Assembly (NCBI GenBank): GCA_947573795.1
Contig: CANPHE010000015.1
Coordinates: 1-58,751, forward strand
Source: an uncultured Alistipes sp.
GTDB taxonomy: Bacteria > Bacteroidota > Bacteroidia > Bacteroidales > Rikenellaceae
Length of the DNA: 58,751 nt
Direction: 5' to 3'
Part shown: positions 18,617-27,598 of the stretch, piece by piece
How the letters are laid out: each line of letters opens with the position of its first letter
Position numbering within the stretch: the stretch's first letter is position 1
Notes under the pieces: model-generated
Told to the model about the DNA's origin: nothing
Databases searched by the model: none
Seen by the model: the letters and a program-made list of their open reading frames with translations, nothing else
Translations under genes and position numbers: made by a program

Positions 18617-19963
18617 TCAGAGACCGAAAAGCAGGTGCTCTAAATAAAGCAGCCCGATGCCCGCAAGGTAGCCGGCCAGTGCGGCCGGGGCGATGCGGCG
18701 CAAGTACCAGCCGAATTCGATCTTTTCGAGTCCCATCGCGACGACACCGGCCGCCGAACCGATGATGAGCAGGCTGCCGCCGACTCCGGCGCAGAACGAC
18801 AGCAATTGCCAGAAAAGGCCGTCGGCCGCGAAGTTCTGCAAATAGGCGGGATCGGACGCTGCGGCGAGCGCCGCGGCATCGGGCAGCGGATACATTCCCA
18901 TGCAGGCCGCCACGAGCGGTACGTTGTCGATGACCGAGGAGAGCAATCCGATGACTCCGGCGATCGGAAATACCGAATGGATGTGTTTGTCGAGCCATTG
19001 GGCCAGATCGGCCAGCACGCCGGCGCTTTGCAGGGCCGAGACCGACAGCAGGATACCCAGGAAAAAGAGGATCGTCGGCATGTCGATATGCTTGACGACT
19101 TTCGAAACGCGGTTCTGTATCGACTCCTCGATATCGCGGCGGCGGTCGTAGGCGATTTCCGTCAGCACCCACATGACACCGAGCGACACCATCATCCCCA
19201 TGTAGGGCGGCAGATGGGTCAGCGTCTTGAACACCGGGACGAACAGCAGGCTCAGCACCCCCGCGATAAGAATCGTATGACTCAGACGCGGCGTTACGCC
19301 CGGCGGCAGCGGTGCTGTCCCGACGTCGGTCGATGCGGTTGCGGGCGCCGGCGAGACTTCGCGGCGGACGAAGTGCGCGCAGATGGCGGCGGGAACGATC
19401 ACCGAAACGAGACAGGGGACGAACTGCACGGCGACGAGCGTTCCGGCCGAGACGTTGCCGCGCATCCAGAGCATGATGGTCGTCACGTCGCCGATGGGCG
19501 ACCAGGCGCCGCCGCTGTTGGCTGCGATGACGATCATACTGGCGAAGATCCATCGTTCGCGGTTGTCGTCGACCAGACGCCGCATGACCATTATCATGAT
19601 GATCGTCGTGGTCATGTTGTCCAACGCCGCCGACATGAAAAAGGTGATGAGCGCCAGCAGCCACAGCAGTTTGCGTTTGTTGCGCGTAGTGATGCGGCGT
19701 GTGATGACGCCGAAGCCGCCGTGCCTGTCGATCAGATCGACGATCGTCATGGCACCGATCAGGAAGATCAGAATCTCGCACGTGTCGCCCAGCGACGATA
19801 CCAGATCGTCGGCGATATGCGCATCGTGTCCCCGCAGACTGAAGATCGTCCACAGTACTCCCGCCATCAGCAACGCGACGGCCGATTTGTTGATTCGGAT
19901 TTTGTGTTCCAGTGCGATACACAGGTATCCGACGATGAAAAGCAAGATCATCCAGGTAATCAT
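18617..19963 (-). CDS. nhaD: Na+/H+ antiporter, NhaD family
   Basis: 448 residues with about 12-13 hydrophobic segments and no signal peptide. Recognisable NhaD regions include IFLIGAMTIVDLIDRHGGF, the segment ALDNMTTTIIMIMVMRRLV, SGGAWSPIGDVTTIMLWMRG and the late LLSSVIDNVPLVAACMGMY. It exports sodium in exchange for protons at the inner membrane. It converges with the thioesterase gene. Confidence 0.93.
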   Translation of the reverse strand: MITWMILLFIVGYLCIALEHKIRINKSAVALLMAGVLWTIFSLRGHDAHIADDLVSSLGDTCEILIFLIGAMTIVDLIDRHGGFGVITRRITTRNKRKLLWLLALITFFMSAALDNMTTTIIMIMVMRRLVDDNRERWIFASMIVIAANSGGAWSPIGDVTTIMLWMRGNVSAGTLVAVQFVPCLVSVIVPAAICAHFVRREVSPAPATASTDVGTAPLPPGVTPRLSHTILIAGVLSLLFVPVFKTLTHLPPYMGMMVSLGVMWVLTEIAYDRRRDIEESIQNRVSKVVKHIDMPTILFFLGILLSVSALQSAGVLADLAQWLDKHIHSVFPIAGVIGLLSSVIDNVPLVAACMGMYPLPDAAALAAASDPAYLQNFAADGLFWQLLSFCAGVGGSLLIIGSAAGVVAMGLEKIEFGWYLRRIAPAALAGYLAGIGLLYLEHLLFGL

Positions 19964-20039
19964 GTTCGTGGGTCTTGAGGATAATTCGTTGGGTAACTAT
20001 ATCCGACTTTACACCGTCTTGAGTGCTCGGCCGTTATTT

Positions 20040-20132
20040 CGCTTAGGCCGGTCGAAGTTTCGAGACCGAGGGCCGCGTTTACAAATTGGACTCCACCTCT
20101 CCCTTGGGAGAGGCTTAAGCGTGCAGCCCGCA
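20040..20132 (-). repeat. extragenic repeat, right inverted copy
   Basis: Its reverse complement begins GCGGGCTGCACGCTTAAGCC, then CTCTCCC-AAGGGAGAGG, AACGCGGCC and CCTAAGCGA, matching the copy at 18065-18190 block by block with some substitutions. Confidence 0.7.
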
Positions 20133-20318
20133 AAATAATAGGGGTTTGAACCGACGTGTAAAATCGTATATCATTGCCATTCGTATTTTTCCGATGCCTT
20201 ATCTTCGGGGCCGATTTTCATTCGGCGCGCCGACATGCGCATCCGCTCGGCTCCGAGCAGAAATCGGGCCCCGAAAATAAAAAACAGCATAAAACATGCA
20301 TATTTACTATTTTTTGTA

Positions 20319-20326
20319 TATCTTTG
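20319..20326 (+). promoter_or_regulatory. -7 element of tRNA-Gln
   Basis: TATCTTTG lies 22 bases before the tRNA. No canonical -33 is seen at the usual spacing. Confidence 0.6.
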
Positions 20327-20347
20327 TGCCGCTTACGAGCACGTGCT

Positions 20348-20418
20348 TGAGCTGTGGTGTAATGGTAACACAGCAGATTTTGGTTCTGTCGTTCTGGGTT
20401 CGAATCCCGGCAGCTCAA
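20348..20418 (+). tRNA. tRNA-Gln(TTG)
   Basis: 71-nt cloverleaf. The acceptor TGAGCTG pairs fully with CAGCTCA, the anticodon loop TTTTGGT gives anticodon TTG, and the T loop is GGGTTCGAATCCC. The discriminator is A; CCA is not encoded. Confidence 0.95.
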
Positions 20419-20422
20419 CGCA

Positions 20423-20457
20423 AAAAGGAGAGGTCTTTCGAGACTTCTCCTTTTATT
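20423..20457 (+). terminator. intrinsic terminator of tRNA-Gln
   Basis: AAAAGGAGAGGTCT and AGACTTCTCCTTTT form a 14-bp stem (one G-U) around a TTCG loop, followed by ATTT. Confidence 0.9.
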
Positions 20458-20477
20458 TCAGGGGGCTTCGCGACGAA

Positions 20478-20690
20478 TCACCGGCTGTTCGAGCGATCCG
20501 CCCGAACGGAATCGTGCGATTCGCAGTCGGGCTGCGGAGTGATCGTGTTTTCCGGACTCTGCTTCGGGGCTGGATTCTCCGTCGGAGCGGTAGAATCGGA
20601 TGTTTGTCCGCAACGCGTCGAACGGTCGATCCGTTCGCCGAACAGTTCCATTGTGGCCCGGTCTTCGGCCGAAGATTCCGGGCAGCTCAT
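20478..20690 (-). CDS. possible small hydrophilic protein
   Basis: A 70-codon frame whose ATG overlaps the stop codon of the GlsB-like gene as ATGA, suggesting translational coupling. The product is hydrophilic, rich in Ser, Asp, Glu and Pro, with three cysteines and no recognisable domain. It could equally be a chance frame in GC-rich sequence, since no sequence pattern beyond the overlap supports it. Confidence 0.3.
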   Translation of the reverse strand: MSCPESSAEDRATMELFGERIDRSTRCGQTSDSTAPTENPAPKQSPENTITPQPDCESHDSVRADRSNSR

Positions 20691-20944
20691 GAGTTTCGGA
20701 TTTTTTTATGGGTGAGCAACGAAACGATCCACAGCAGTACGATCGCGCCGATCACGGCCGTCACGAGACTGCCCAACTTGCCGGTCGGCACGAGTCCCAC
20801 GGCCGAAAATAGCCAGCCGCCCAATACGCCGCCGATCAATCCGACGACAAGATTCACGACGAGTCCCGAACCTTCGCCTTTGACGATCAGATTGGCGATC
20901 CATCCCGCCGTCAATCCGATCAGCAGATACCAGATAAAATACAT
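20687..20944 (-). CDS. GlsB/YeaQ/YmgE family small membrane protein
   Basis: 85 residues with three hydrophobic helices and the family motif GLIGGVLGGWLF after VVNLVVGLIGG. It begins MYFIWYLLIGLTAGWIAN, typical of the transglycosylase-associated (GlsB) family, which is linked to envelope stress but has no proven activity. A hairpin (GTTTCCCG at 20946-20953, CGGGAAAC at 20966-20973) ends two bases before the ATG and may affect initiation. Confidence 0.9.
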   Translation of the reverse strand: MYFIWYLLIGLTAGWIANLIVKGEGSGLVVNLVVGLIGGVLGGWLFSAVGLVPTGKLGSLVTAVIGAIVLLWIVSLLTHKKIRNS

Positions 20945-21045
20945 AGTTTCCCGTTTTTACGATTGCGGGAAACCATCCTGCAAAATCCGGGCCCGAAGAA
21001 CATTCGCGTCCGAATTTCGGAAGAACAATCCGAGGAAGAGCCGAA

Positions 21046-21300
21046 TCAGCGTCCGGTCATCTGCTTCAGGGCACGCGCCAATTGATCGGGGCACGATGTT
21101 CCCCGGCCGCGGCAGTCGATGCCTTCGAGGCGTGCGATCGCGTCGGAAGCTCGCATGCCTCGTACGAGCGCCGCTATGCCCTGCGTGTTTCCGTGACATC
21201 CGCCCACGAACTCTACGCTGCGGATAGTACCGTCTTCGAGTGCGATCTCGATCGCTCGCGAGCAGGTGCCCGAGCAGGTATAAACCGTTTTGTTTTCCAT
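21046..21300 (-). CDS. TSCPD domain protein (TIGR03905 type)
   Basis: 84 residues. ATG 21300 was preferred over an in-frame start 63 bases upstream because it gives the usual family N terminus (MENKTVYTCSGTCSRAIEI). The diagnostic segment GRGTSCPDQLARAL lies near the C terminus. Six cysteines, several in conserved positions (TCSGTCS, GGCHGN, GTSCPD), suggest metal or cofactor binding. Similar domains occur in vitamin B12-dependent ribonucleotide reductases and as stand-alone proteins; function unknown. It is transcribed from a copy of the promoter repeat. Confidence 0.88.
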   Translation of the reverse strand: MENKTVYTCSGTCSRAIEIALEDGTIRSVEFVGGCHGNTQGIAALVRGMRASDAIARLEGIDCRGRGTSCPDQLARALKQMTGR

Positions 21301-21415
21301 ATCTTTATCGTTTATTTTAGTAATTGTATACAGCATCTCGTCGAGTTCCGTTCCTGCAATCATTTTCGACAGCTGCGTCCGCAGCCGGGACTCAGAGAGT
21401 CGTAGTAGACTGGGA

Positions 21416-21505
21416 CAAAGATACGAATAAGCGAGTGCAATGGCAAATTTATTTGAACATTGCCGAGCGAGAGTATCTTCGGTGTAACCAGAGTTCGAAT
21501 AAACG
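21416..21505 (-). repeat. dispersed promoter repeat, copy B (drives the TSCPD gene)
   Basis: On the minus strand TTTG (21444-21447), 20 bases, TATCTTTG (21416-21423). The upstream part CGGCAATGTTCAAATAAAT is shared with copy C at 46741-46760. Total similarity to copy C spans about 60 bases. Confidence 0.8.
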
Positions 21506-21539
21506 AGGGCAAAAGCAAGCGTCTGTGGCGAATCGAAAC

Positions 21540-22931
21540 TCAGCGCAACCGCGGATATTTGTTGTTGAACCGATACCCCACGCCCAGCATCAGGTAATTG
21601 GGGTCCCGGAAATTGCGAAGACAGTAACCGACATGCACGAAGGCGTTGCGCGTCGCGGCGATCTTAAGCGTCACGACCTCATAAAGCGCTTTCAGATCGC
21701 CGCCCGCCTGCAATACGTTATACCCGATTCCCACGCCTACCGTGAAATAAGGCATCACGAACTCCCCGCGGGCCGAAAGGCCGAGGGCGATCTGCTTACT
21801 GAAGTCGGGGCTGTATAGCTTATATCCGGGATCATCACCGCCCACGGAGACGATGTAATCCTTCGTATAGAGATTCGCGCTCCGGTCGTATACTCCGTCC
21901 GCCGAGATTCCGGCCCGAAACTTATAGCCGAAATTATACATCGCCGAAAAATTGAAACCTACGACCGTATAGGCCTCGGGCGACACGATCACTCTTCCGC
22001 CGTAGTCCACCCCTTTGCGGCACCACGATCCGAACAGCACCAAATCGTAGCTGACATGGCGAGGGAACTCGGGACGCAATGCCCGCGGAATGCGAGTCGG
22101 GAAAAAGCCGTCGGCGGGTCCGAAACGATAGGCGATGCCGAATTTGGCTCCGCCGGTGTTCAAACCGGCATTGGGAATCTGAGTATTGCCGTTCGAGAAA
22201 TGCGAAAGCGTCAGACCGGCCGTCAATGACAGGCGTTGCGTGAGCAACCATTGCAAATAACAATCGACATTGAGATAGGCGTTGAGTTTCGATCCCATCA
22301 TGATATTCGCCGGATTGTCGTAGTAATCGTAGGGCTTCCATCCCCAGGAAATGCCGAAATTCCACTCGTAATTGAGCGACAGACGCGGCAACAGACGGGC
22401 GAGCCGAGCCCCCTGAAACAGATAAACAGCCAGCGGATCGCCCAATTCCCGGCTATCGCCGAAGAAGTAGCGTGCGAACCCCAATCCCTGATAGCCGCCC
22501 GGAATAATCCGATCGACAGCCGATCCGGAAGCATGGCGGAACGCGTAGCGCAAATGCGCCGAGAGTGCCACGGAGAGTGGTCGCCCGCTCGCATTTTCAC
22601 CCTTGAGAAACGGATTGGTCGGGAAAATATATTCGGGACGGAATTCGGCCCCCACACTGTGGATCACCCTGCCGCATTCCGCGACACCGGCGACCGGCTC
22701 ATGCGCATCGGACGGCAACGGTTCGGATTCGGGGGCTTTGTTTCCGAAGCGTCCGGCCCGGTAACCGGCCGCATAGCCATCGGAATACCCGGCAGCATAC
22801 CCTTCCGAATAGGTACCCGGCGGCTCTTTCTCCGATATGGGCCGCGCATCCGCCACCCGTATCGCGCCGCAGCAAAACAGCAGCGACAACGCATACAGGC
22901 CGACAGATTTCGATAGGATTTTATTTTTCAT
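21540..22931 (-). CDS. PagL-like outer-membrane acyloxyacyl hydrolase (lipid A deacylase)
   Basis: 463 residues. ATG 22931 gives a signal peptide (MKNKILSKSVGLYALSLLFC...). The mature N terminus has GYAAGYSDGYAAGYRAGRFG, a glycine-tyrosine repeat of unknown role. The middle resembles PagL: WGWKPYDYYDNPANIMMGSK, then TLSHFSNGNTQIPNAGLNTG, where the HxSN motif supplies the catalytic His and Ser. The C-terminal third adds further amphipathic strands beyond the usual small PagL barrel. It should remove a 3-O-linked acyl chain from lipid A at the outer membrane; the extra length makes details uncertain. Confidence 0.7.
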   Translation of the reverse strand: MKNKILSKSVGLYALSLLFCCGAIRVADARPISEKEPPGTYSEGYAAGYSDGYAAGYRAGRFGNKAPESEPLPSDAHEPVAGVAECGRVIHSVGAEFRPEYIFPTNPFLKGENASGRPLSVALSAHLRYAFRHASGSAVDRIIPGGYQGLGFARYFFGDSRELGDPLAVYLFQGARLARLLPRLSLNYEWNFGISWGWKPYDYYDNPANIMMGSKLNAYLNVDCYLQWLLTQRLSLTAGLTLSHFSNGNTQIPNAGLNTGGAKFGIAYRFGPADGFFPTRIPRALRPEFPRHVSYDLVLFGSWCRKGVDYGGRVIVSPEAYTVVGFNFSAMYNFGYKFRAGISADGVYDRSANLYTKDYIVSVGGDDPGYKLYSPDFSKQIALGLSARGEFVMPYFTVGVGIGYNVLQAGGDLKALYEVVTLKIAATRNAFVHVGYCLRNFRDPNYLMLGVGYRFNNKYPRLR

Positions 22932-22945
22932 AGTACCGGGGCCGA

Positions 22946-23008
22946 TTCTTCGATTTAAGTTCGCAAGATAGAAAAAATCGAAGAAATTCATACTTTTTTC
23001 TTCGATTT
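22946..23008. promoter_or_regulatory. triplicated AAATCGAAGAA motif upstream of the PagL-like gene
   Basis: AAATCGAAGAAA at 22975-22986 and its exact reverse complement at 22997-23008 form a 12-bp inverted repeat with a 10-base spacer. A third copy, TTCTTCGATTT, lies at 22946-22956. They surround the likely promoter. This may be an operator array or, for the inverted pair, a hairpin. Confidence 0.45.
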
Positions 23009-23301
23009 CTTTTCGTCGGTACGAAGCGATATCCAAATAACAAGATATTTCGTCGGCCCGATACCGGCTATGCGGTCCCTCGCTACGGCTCCAATAAACC
23101 GAAGACTTTTGTACGACACGAGTGTCGTAGATTCGATCGCATTGAAAAAAGCGATTATCCAACCGCCGCAGAATGGAACCGATATCCACTCCGAGACAGG
23201 ATTTACACGGTGCCTCCACGATTCTCCAATCCGGTATCTTCCGGCCACCCGCCTTGCCGGGCCGAGTGATGCCGGCTCCTGTATGTACGCGGATAACATA
23301 G

Positions 23302-23345
23302 AAAATCCCTCCCTGCGGGATATCTCCGACAGAGAGGGATTTTCG
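23302..23345 (-). terminator. terminator of the TPR gene
   Basis: GAAAATCCCTC (23302-23312) and GAGGGATTTTC (23335-23345) form an 11-bp stem; a short inner stem lies between. Located 40 bases after the stop codon. Confidence 0.8.
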
Positions 23346-23384
23346 TAGAAACAGCCTGAATTCAGACGGTTCCTGAGAGCGTCG

Positions 23385-24731
23385 TTACTGAGCCTGGACC
23401 TGCTTGAACAGCGTGTTATAGGTTTCGTACTTCTGATTCATATCGGCGTTTTCGTCGCGCAGACGGAAGCAAATCGACTTCAGGAAATCGAGCGTGTTGA
23501 CATCCGTCTTATTCAGTTCATGCGCCTTCTCGAACCAGGGAATAGCCTCCATATAGATCGCATTCACGGCCTTCAAGTCCTCCTCGTAAGCAGCCTGACT
23601 GCTGTACTGCTTGGCATTGATCTCCGTAAGGAGATTTTCGGCCTTGATCGTATAGAATACGCCGAGGAAATAGTTACCCTCGAACAGATCGGGCTGGAGT
23701 TCTACGACCTTCTGGAACGAAACGATGCTCTCGTCCGGATTCTTCAACGCATAGAAGATACGTCCGCGGCCGAACCACAGATCGACGTTCTTCGGATTCT
23801 CGGCCAGGGAGTTGTCGATCATGGTCACCAGGTCTGCGGGATCGCCCACGCCCTCCTCCGAGGTATAGAGCTGCATGAGACCTTCGAGGATGCGCGAGTT
23901 CTTCGGGAACTTCTCCATACCCTTCAGCAGAGCGTCCTTCGCCTTCATGATATACTCCCGATCCTTATCCTTCTGACCGTAGTAGCAGTGGAACAGGTAG
24001 TAGTAGATATTGCCCTCCTCATCGGCATAGCCGCGTTCGATGGCCCGATTGAGATAGTCGGCACCCAGTTCGAACGACTGGGGATTGTTCGCACCGTCGA
24101 CCGTACGCAGGTAACCGGCATAGTAAAGCAGCGCGGGATCTGCTTCGCCGTATGCGGGGCTCGACTGTGCGGCATAGGCCGTCGAGTAGGAATCCGATGC
24201 GCTGACGTAATCGCCGGCGTCGAGACCCGTGTTTCCTGCCTGCGAGCAGAAATCGCTGATCTGCTTCAGACCCTCCTTCACCTTGGGAGCTACCTTCGGA
24301 TCGAGTTCGTAAGCTTTGTTATAGGCTTCGATCGCCTTCTCGGGAGCATCTTCGCGAATCCACTGGGTCTGCTTCCACGTAACGACCTTTCCGTCCTTGA
24401 TGTAGACCGTAAAGTACGGATAAACCCAAGTTTCGAACGGCGTACCGTTGAGTTCAGCCGTTCCGGTGCTCTTCGGATCGCCCACGGCGAGTTTGAGCAT
24501 CGTAGCCTCCATACCGAGGAACAGACTCTTCGTGGGTTCTGCGGCAGCCTCGTAGAAAGCCTTACCGCGATTGAGCCACGTAGCGGCCTTCGCGTTTTTC
24601 TTCGCATCGGCGATGTCGGCGTCGCTCTTGCTGATCTTGGCCAGCAGAGCATCCTTGTTCACTTTCTGGGCCTGTGCGGCGGGAACTGCCAGAAGCAGGG
24701 CCGCAAAAGCCGACAAAATCGTTTTCTTCAT
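23385..24731 (-). CDS. periplasmic TPR protein
   Basis: 448 residues with a signal peptide ending AAQAQ (MKKTILSAFAALLLAVPAAQAQ). TPR-like helical repeats include AIEAYNKAYELDPKVAPKVK, AIERGYADEEGNIYYY, and SIVSFQKVVELQPDLFEGNY. Such proteins are abundant in Bacteroidetes periplasm as scaffolds. The exact role is not evident. It follows gyrA by 43 bases on the same strand but has no clear functional link. Confidence 0.85.
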   Translation of the reverse strand: MKKTILSAFAALLLAVPAAQAQKVNKDALLAKISKSDADIADAKKNAKAATWLNRGKAFYEAAAEPTKSLFLGMEATMLKLAVGDPKSTGTAELNGTPFETWVYPYFTVYIKDGKVVTWKQTQWIREDAPEKAIEAYNKAYELDPKVAPKVKEGLKQISDFCSQAGNTGLDAGDYVSASDSYSTAYAAQSSPAYGEADPALLYYAGYLRTVDGANNPQSFELGADYLNRAIERGYADEEGNIYYYLFHCYYGQKDKDREYIMKAKDALLKGMEKFPKNSRILEGLMQLYTSEEGVGDPADLVTMIDNSLAENPKNVDLWFGRGRIFYALKNPDESIVSFQKVVELQPDLFEGNYFLGVFYTIKAENLLTEINAKQYSSQAAYEEDLKAVNAIYMEAIPWFEKAHELNKTDVNTLDFLKSICFRLRDENADMNQKYETYNTLFKQVQAQ

Positions 24732-24774
24732 AATGAACTGAAATTTTAAAGTTTTTTATTGCCTGTCTTTTTCG

Positions 24775-27318
24775 TTACTCTGCGGAGGGCGTTGCGGAAC
24801 TGTCGGTTGCATCCGCTGCGCCGTCCGTATTCTGCATCTCCTCCTCTTCCCCGGCAGCAGGTACGGCCATGACCGATGCTATGGCGTCGCCCTCGCGCAG
24901 GTTGATGATACGTACGCCCTGCGTAGCACGGCCCGCGAGGCGGATCTGCTCGACGGAGGTACGTATGGTAAGTCCGGAACGATTGATGATCATCAGGTCG
25001 TTATCGTCCGTAACAGCCTGAATCGATATGAGTTTGCCTGTTTTTTCCGTAATGTTGATGGTCTTCACGCCTTTGCCGCCGCGGTTGGTGATGCGGTACT
25101 CGTCCAGATCGGTCCGTTTGCCGTAACCGTTCTCGCTCAGCACCAGCACGTCCTGTTTCGAATCGGGTTCTACACAGATCATGCCGACCACCTGGTCGCC
25201 CTCGTCGAGCGAAATACCGCGCACGCCGGCGCCCACACGTCCGATCGGACGCACGGTCTGCTCGTTGAAGCGGATGGCCTTGCCTTCGCGGGCGGCGATC
25301 ATCACCTCGGCCTGGCCGCTCGTGAGCTTGGCCTCGATCAGCTGGTCGCCCTCGCGGATGACGATGGCGTTGACTCCGTTCTGACGCGGACGCGAGTAGG
25401 CTTCGAGCTTCGTCTTCTTGATCGTACCGTCCTGCGTACACATGATGATGTAGTTGTTGTTCACGTACTCCGCATCATCCAGCCGCTTCACGTTGATATA
25501 GGCGCGGACCTTGTCGTTGGGCTCGATCTGAATCACGTTCTGGATCGCACGGCCCTTCGACGAGCGTGCCCCCTCCGGAATCTCGTAGACCTTGAGCCAG
25601 TAGCAGCGGCCTTTCTCCGTGAAGAAGAGCATCGTGTTGTGCATCGAGGCGACGTAGATATGCTCGATGAAATCCTCGTCGCGCGTAGCGCTGCCCTTGG
25701 CGCCAACTCCGCCGCGGTTCTGCGTGCGGTATTCGGCCAGCGGCGTGCGCTTGATGTAGCCCATATGCGAGATGGTGATGACCATATCGTCGTCGGCATA
25801 GAAATCTTCGGGGTTGAACTCCTCGGAAGCATAAACGATCTCCGAACGGCGTTCGTCTCCGTATTTTTCCTTGATTTCCAGAAGTTCGTCCTTGACGATC
25901 TGCATCTGCATCGAGACATTCGCGAGAACGGCCGTGAGGTGCTCGATCAGCTTCATCAGCTCGTCGCGCTCGGCGATGAGCTTGCCGCGCTCCAGTCCCG
26001 TCAGGGCGCGCAGTCGCATTTCGATGATGGCCGAAGCCTGGATGTCGGAGAGCGAGAAGCGTTCGATCATCGTCTGCTTGGCGATATCGGGCGTCTGCGA
26101 CGAGCGGATGATCCGCACGATCTCGTCGATATTATCCTGAGCGATCAACAAACCCTGCACGATGTGCAGGCGTTCTTCGGCCTTGCGTTTGTCGAAACGC
26201 GTGCGGCGTACCACGACGTCGTGGCGGTGCTCAATGAAGTAGCGGATCAAATCGCGCATCGACAACAGCTGCGGCCGTCCCTTCACCAGAGCGATGTTGT
26301 TCACGGCGAACGACGTCTGGAGCGGCGTATTCTTGAACAGGGTGTTGAGCACGACGCTCGCCACGGCGTCCTGCTTCAGAATGATGATGATACGCAGGCC
26401 GTTGCGGTCCGATTCGTCGTTGATATAGGAGATGCCTTCGATCTTCTTTTCGTTGATCATGTCGGCGATCTTCTTAATCATCTCGGCCTTGTTGATCATG
26501 TAGGGAATCTCGGTAATCACGATGCACTCGCGACCCGAGGGGGTATGCTCGATCTCGGTCTTGGCACGCATGATGACGCGGCCGCGGCCCGTAAGCATCG
26601 CCTCTTTGACCCCTTCGTAGCCGTAGATGATACCGCCCGTCGGGAAGTCGGGGCCCTTGACGTAATGCAGGAGCTCCTCGCCCGTGATCTCGGGATTGTC
26701 CACGTAGGCGCAGCAGGCGTCCACCACCTCCGAAAGGTTGTGCGGCGCCATGTTGGTCGCCATACCGACGGCGATACCGCTCGCGCCGTTGACGATCAGC
26801 AGCGGAATTTTCGTCGGCAGCACCGTAGGCTCGGGGATCGTATCGTCGAAGTTGAGCGTCCAGTCGACGGTCTCCTTGTCGATATCGGCCATCACCTCGT
26901 CGGTGATCTTCTTCATGCGGGCCTCCGTATAACGCATGGCCGCAGGCGAGTCGCCGTCCATCGAACCGAAGTTACCCTGGCCGTCCACCAACGGATAACG
27001 CATCGACCAATCCTGTGCCAGGCGGACCATCGCGTCGTAGACCGACGAGTCGCCGTGGGGGTGGAACTTACCCAGCACGTCGCCGACGATACGCGCCGAC
27101 TTACGGGTGGGTTTATCGGAATAGAGATTCAGCTCGGCACTCATATCGTAGAGGATACGCCGGTGCACGGGTTTCATACCGTCCCGCACATCGGGCAACG
27201 CTCGCGACACGATGACCGACATCGAATAATCGATGTACGCCGACTTCATCTGCTCTTCGATATTGATCGGGATGATTCGTCCGACCAAACCGGCATTCTT
27301 TTCTTCTTCAGTCAACAT
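24775..27318 (-). CDS. gyrA: DNA gyrase subunit A
   Basis: 847 residues. The catalytic tyrosine is Tyr130 in [10 protein letters not shown]. The quinolone-determining region reads [14 protein letters not shown], with Ser91 and Asp95 at the positions of E. coli Ser83 and Asp87, i.e. the susceptible-type residues. The C-terminal beta-pinwheel contains a GyrA-box-like [10 protein letters not shown], which distinguishes it from the ParC further downstream. The C terminus is acidic. Its promoter lies at 27352-27382. Confidence 0.97.
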   Translation of the reverse strand: MLTEEEKNAGLVGRIIPINIEEQMKSAYIDYSMSVIVSRALPDVRDGMKPVHRRILYDMSAELNLYSDKPTRKSARIVGDVLGKFHPHGDSSVYDAMVRLAQDWSMRYPLVDGQGNFGSMDGDSPAAMRYTEARMKKITDEVMADIDKETVDWTLNFDDTIPEPTVLPTKIPLLIVNGASGIAVGMATNMAPHNLSEVVDACCAYVDNPEITGEELLHYVKGPDFPTGGIIYGYEGVKEAMLTGRGRVIMRAKTEIEHTPSGRECIVITEIPYMINKAEMIKKIADMINEKKIEGISYINDESDRNGLRIIIILKQDAVASVVLNTLFKNTPLQTSFAVNNIALVKGRPQLLSMRDLIRYFIEHRHDVVVRRTRFDKRKAEERLHIVQGLLIAQDNIDEIVRIIRSSQTPDIAKQTMIERFSLSDIQASAIIEMRLRALTGLERGKLIAERDELMKLIEHLTAVLANVSMQMQIVKDELLEIKEKYGDERRSEIVYASEEFNPEDFYADDDMVITISHMGYIKRTPLAEYRTQNRGGVGAKGSATRDEDFIEHIYVASMHNTMLFFTEKGRCYWLKVYEIPEGARSSKGRAIQNVIQIEPNDKVRAYINVKRLDDAEYVNNNYIIMCTQDGTIKKTKLEAYSRPRQNGVNAIVIREGDQLIEAKLTSGQAEVMIAAREGKAIRFNEQTVRPIGRVGAGVRGISLDEGDQVVGMICVEPDSKQDVLVLSENGYGKRTDLDEYRITNRGGKGVKTINITEKTGKLISIQAVTDDNDLMIINRSGLTIRTSVEQIRLAGRATQGVRIINLREGDAIASVMAVPAAGEEEEMQNTDGAADATDSSATPSAE

Positions 27319-27351
27319 GTAAACCTATTGAAATTACATCCTTTTAACGAA

Positions 27352-27382
27352 CAAAAATACGATTTATTTCCGATCTGAGCAA
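27352..27382 (-). promoter_or_regulatory. gyrA promoter
   Basis: On the minus strand TTG (27380-27382), 20 bases, then TATTTTTG (27352-27359), matching the Bacteroidetes -33/-7 pattern. The leader is about 30 bases. Confidence 0.75.
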
Positions 27383-27471
27383 CTTTGCGGCAGAAAAACG
27401 TGTCGTTCCGGGCGATATTTTTGCTCCGGCCGTCGTTTTTCGCCCCTTTTCGGGCGATTTGAGCGCATGAA

Positions 27472-27501
27472 AAAAATCTCCCGACAAGGGGTCGGAAGAT
27501 T
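27472..27501 (-). terminator. terminator of the TapB-like gene
   Basis: AATCTTCCGAC and GTCGGGAGATT (minus strand) form an 11-position stem with one G-T pair and a five-base loop, followed by a T run. Confidence 0.85.
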
Positions 27502-27598
27502 TCAGGCCGGAAGAAGGCCAGCATAACCGAAAGGCGGCGATCCGTCCCTTCTCGAAGGCATCATCGCAGCCCCGTCGGCCTACGCGTTCGGGAAGCGT

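Larger units (their letters stand above)
19964..20347. other. intergenic region upstream of nhaD and tRNA-Gln
   Basis: Holds the right copy of the extragenic repeat (20040-20132), a block similar to the 12.5-kb repeat (about 20138-20165) and the tRNA-Gln promoter. No gene seen. Confidence 0.65.
22932..23384. other. intergenic region upstream of the PagL-like gene
   Basis: No gene seen. Contains three copies of TTCTTCGATTT or its complement (next entry), an 8-bp inverted repeat TACGACAC-GA-GTGTCGTA at 23112-23129, and the terminator of the TPR gene at 23302-23345. Confidence 0.6.

Noticed and set aside
18065..20132. Insertion sequence or composite transposon
   Set aside because: Inverted repeats are present but there is no transposase, the arms are degenerate and no target-site duplication was found.
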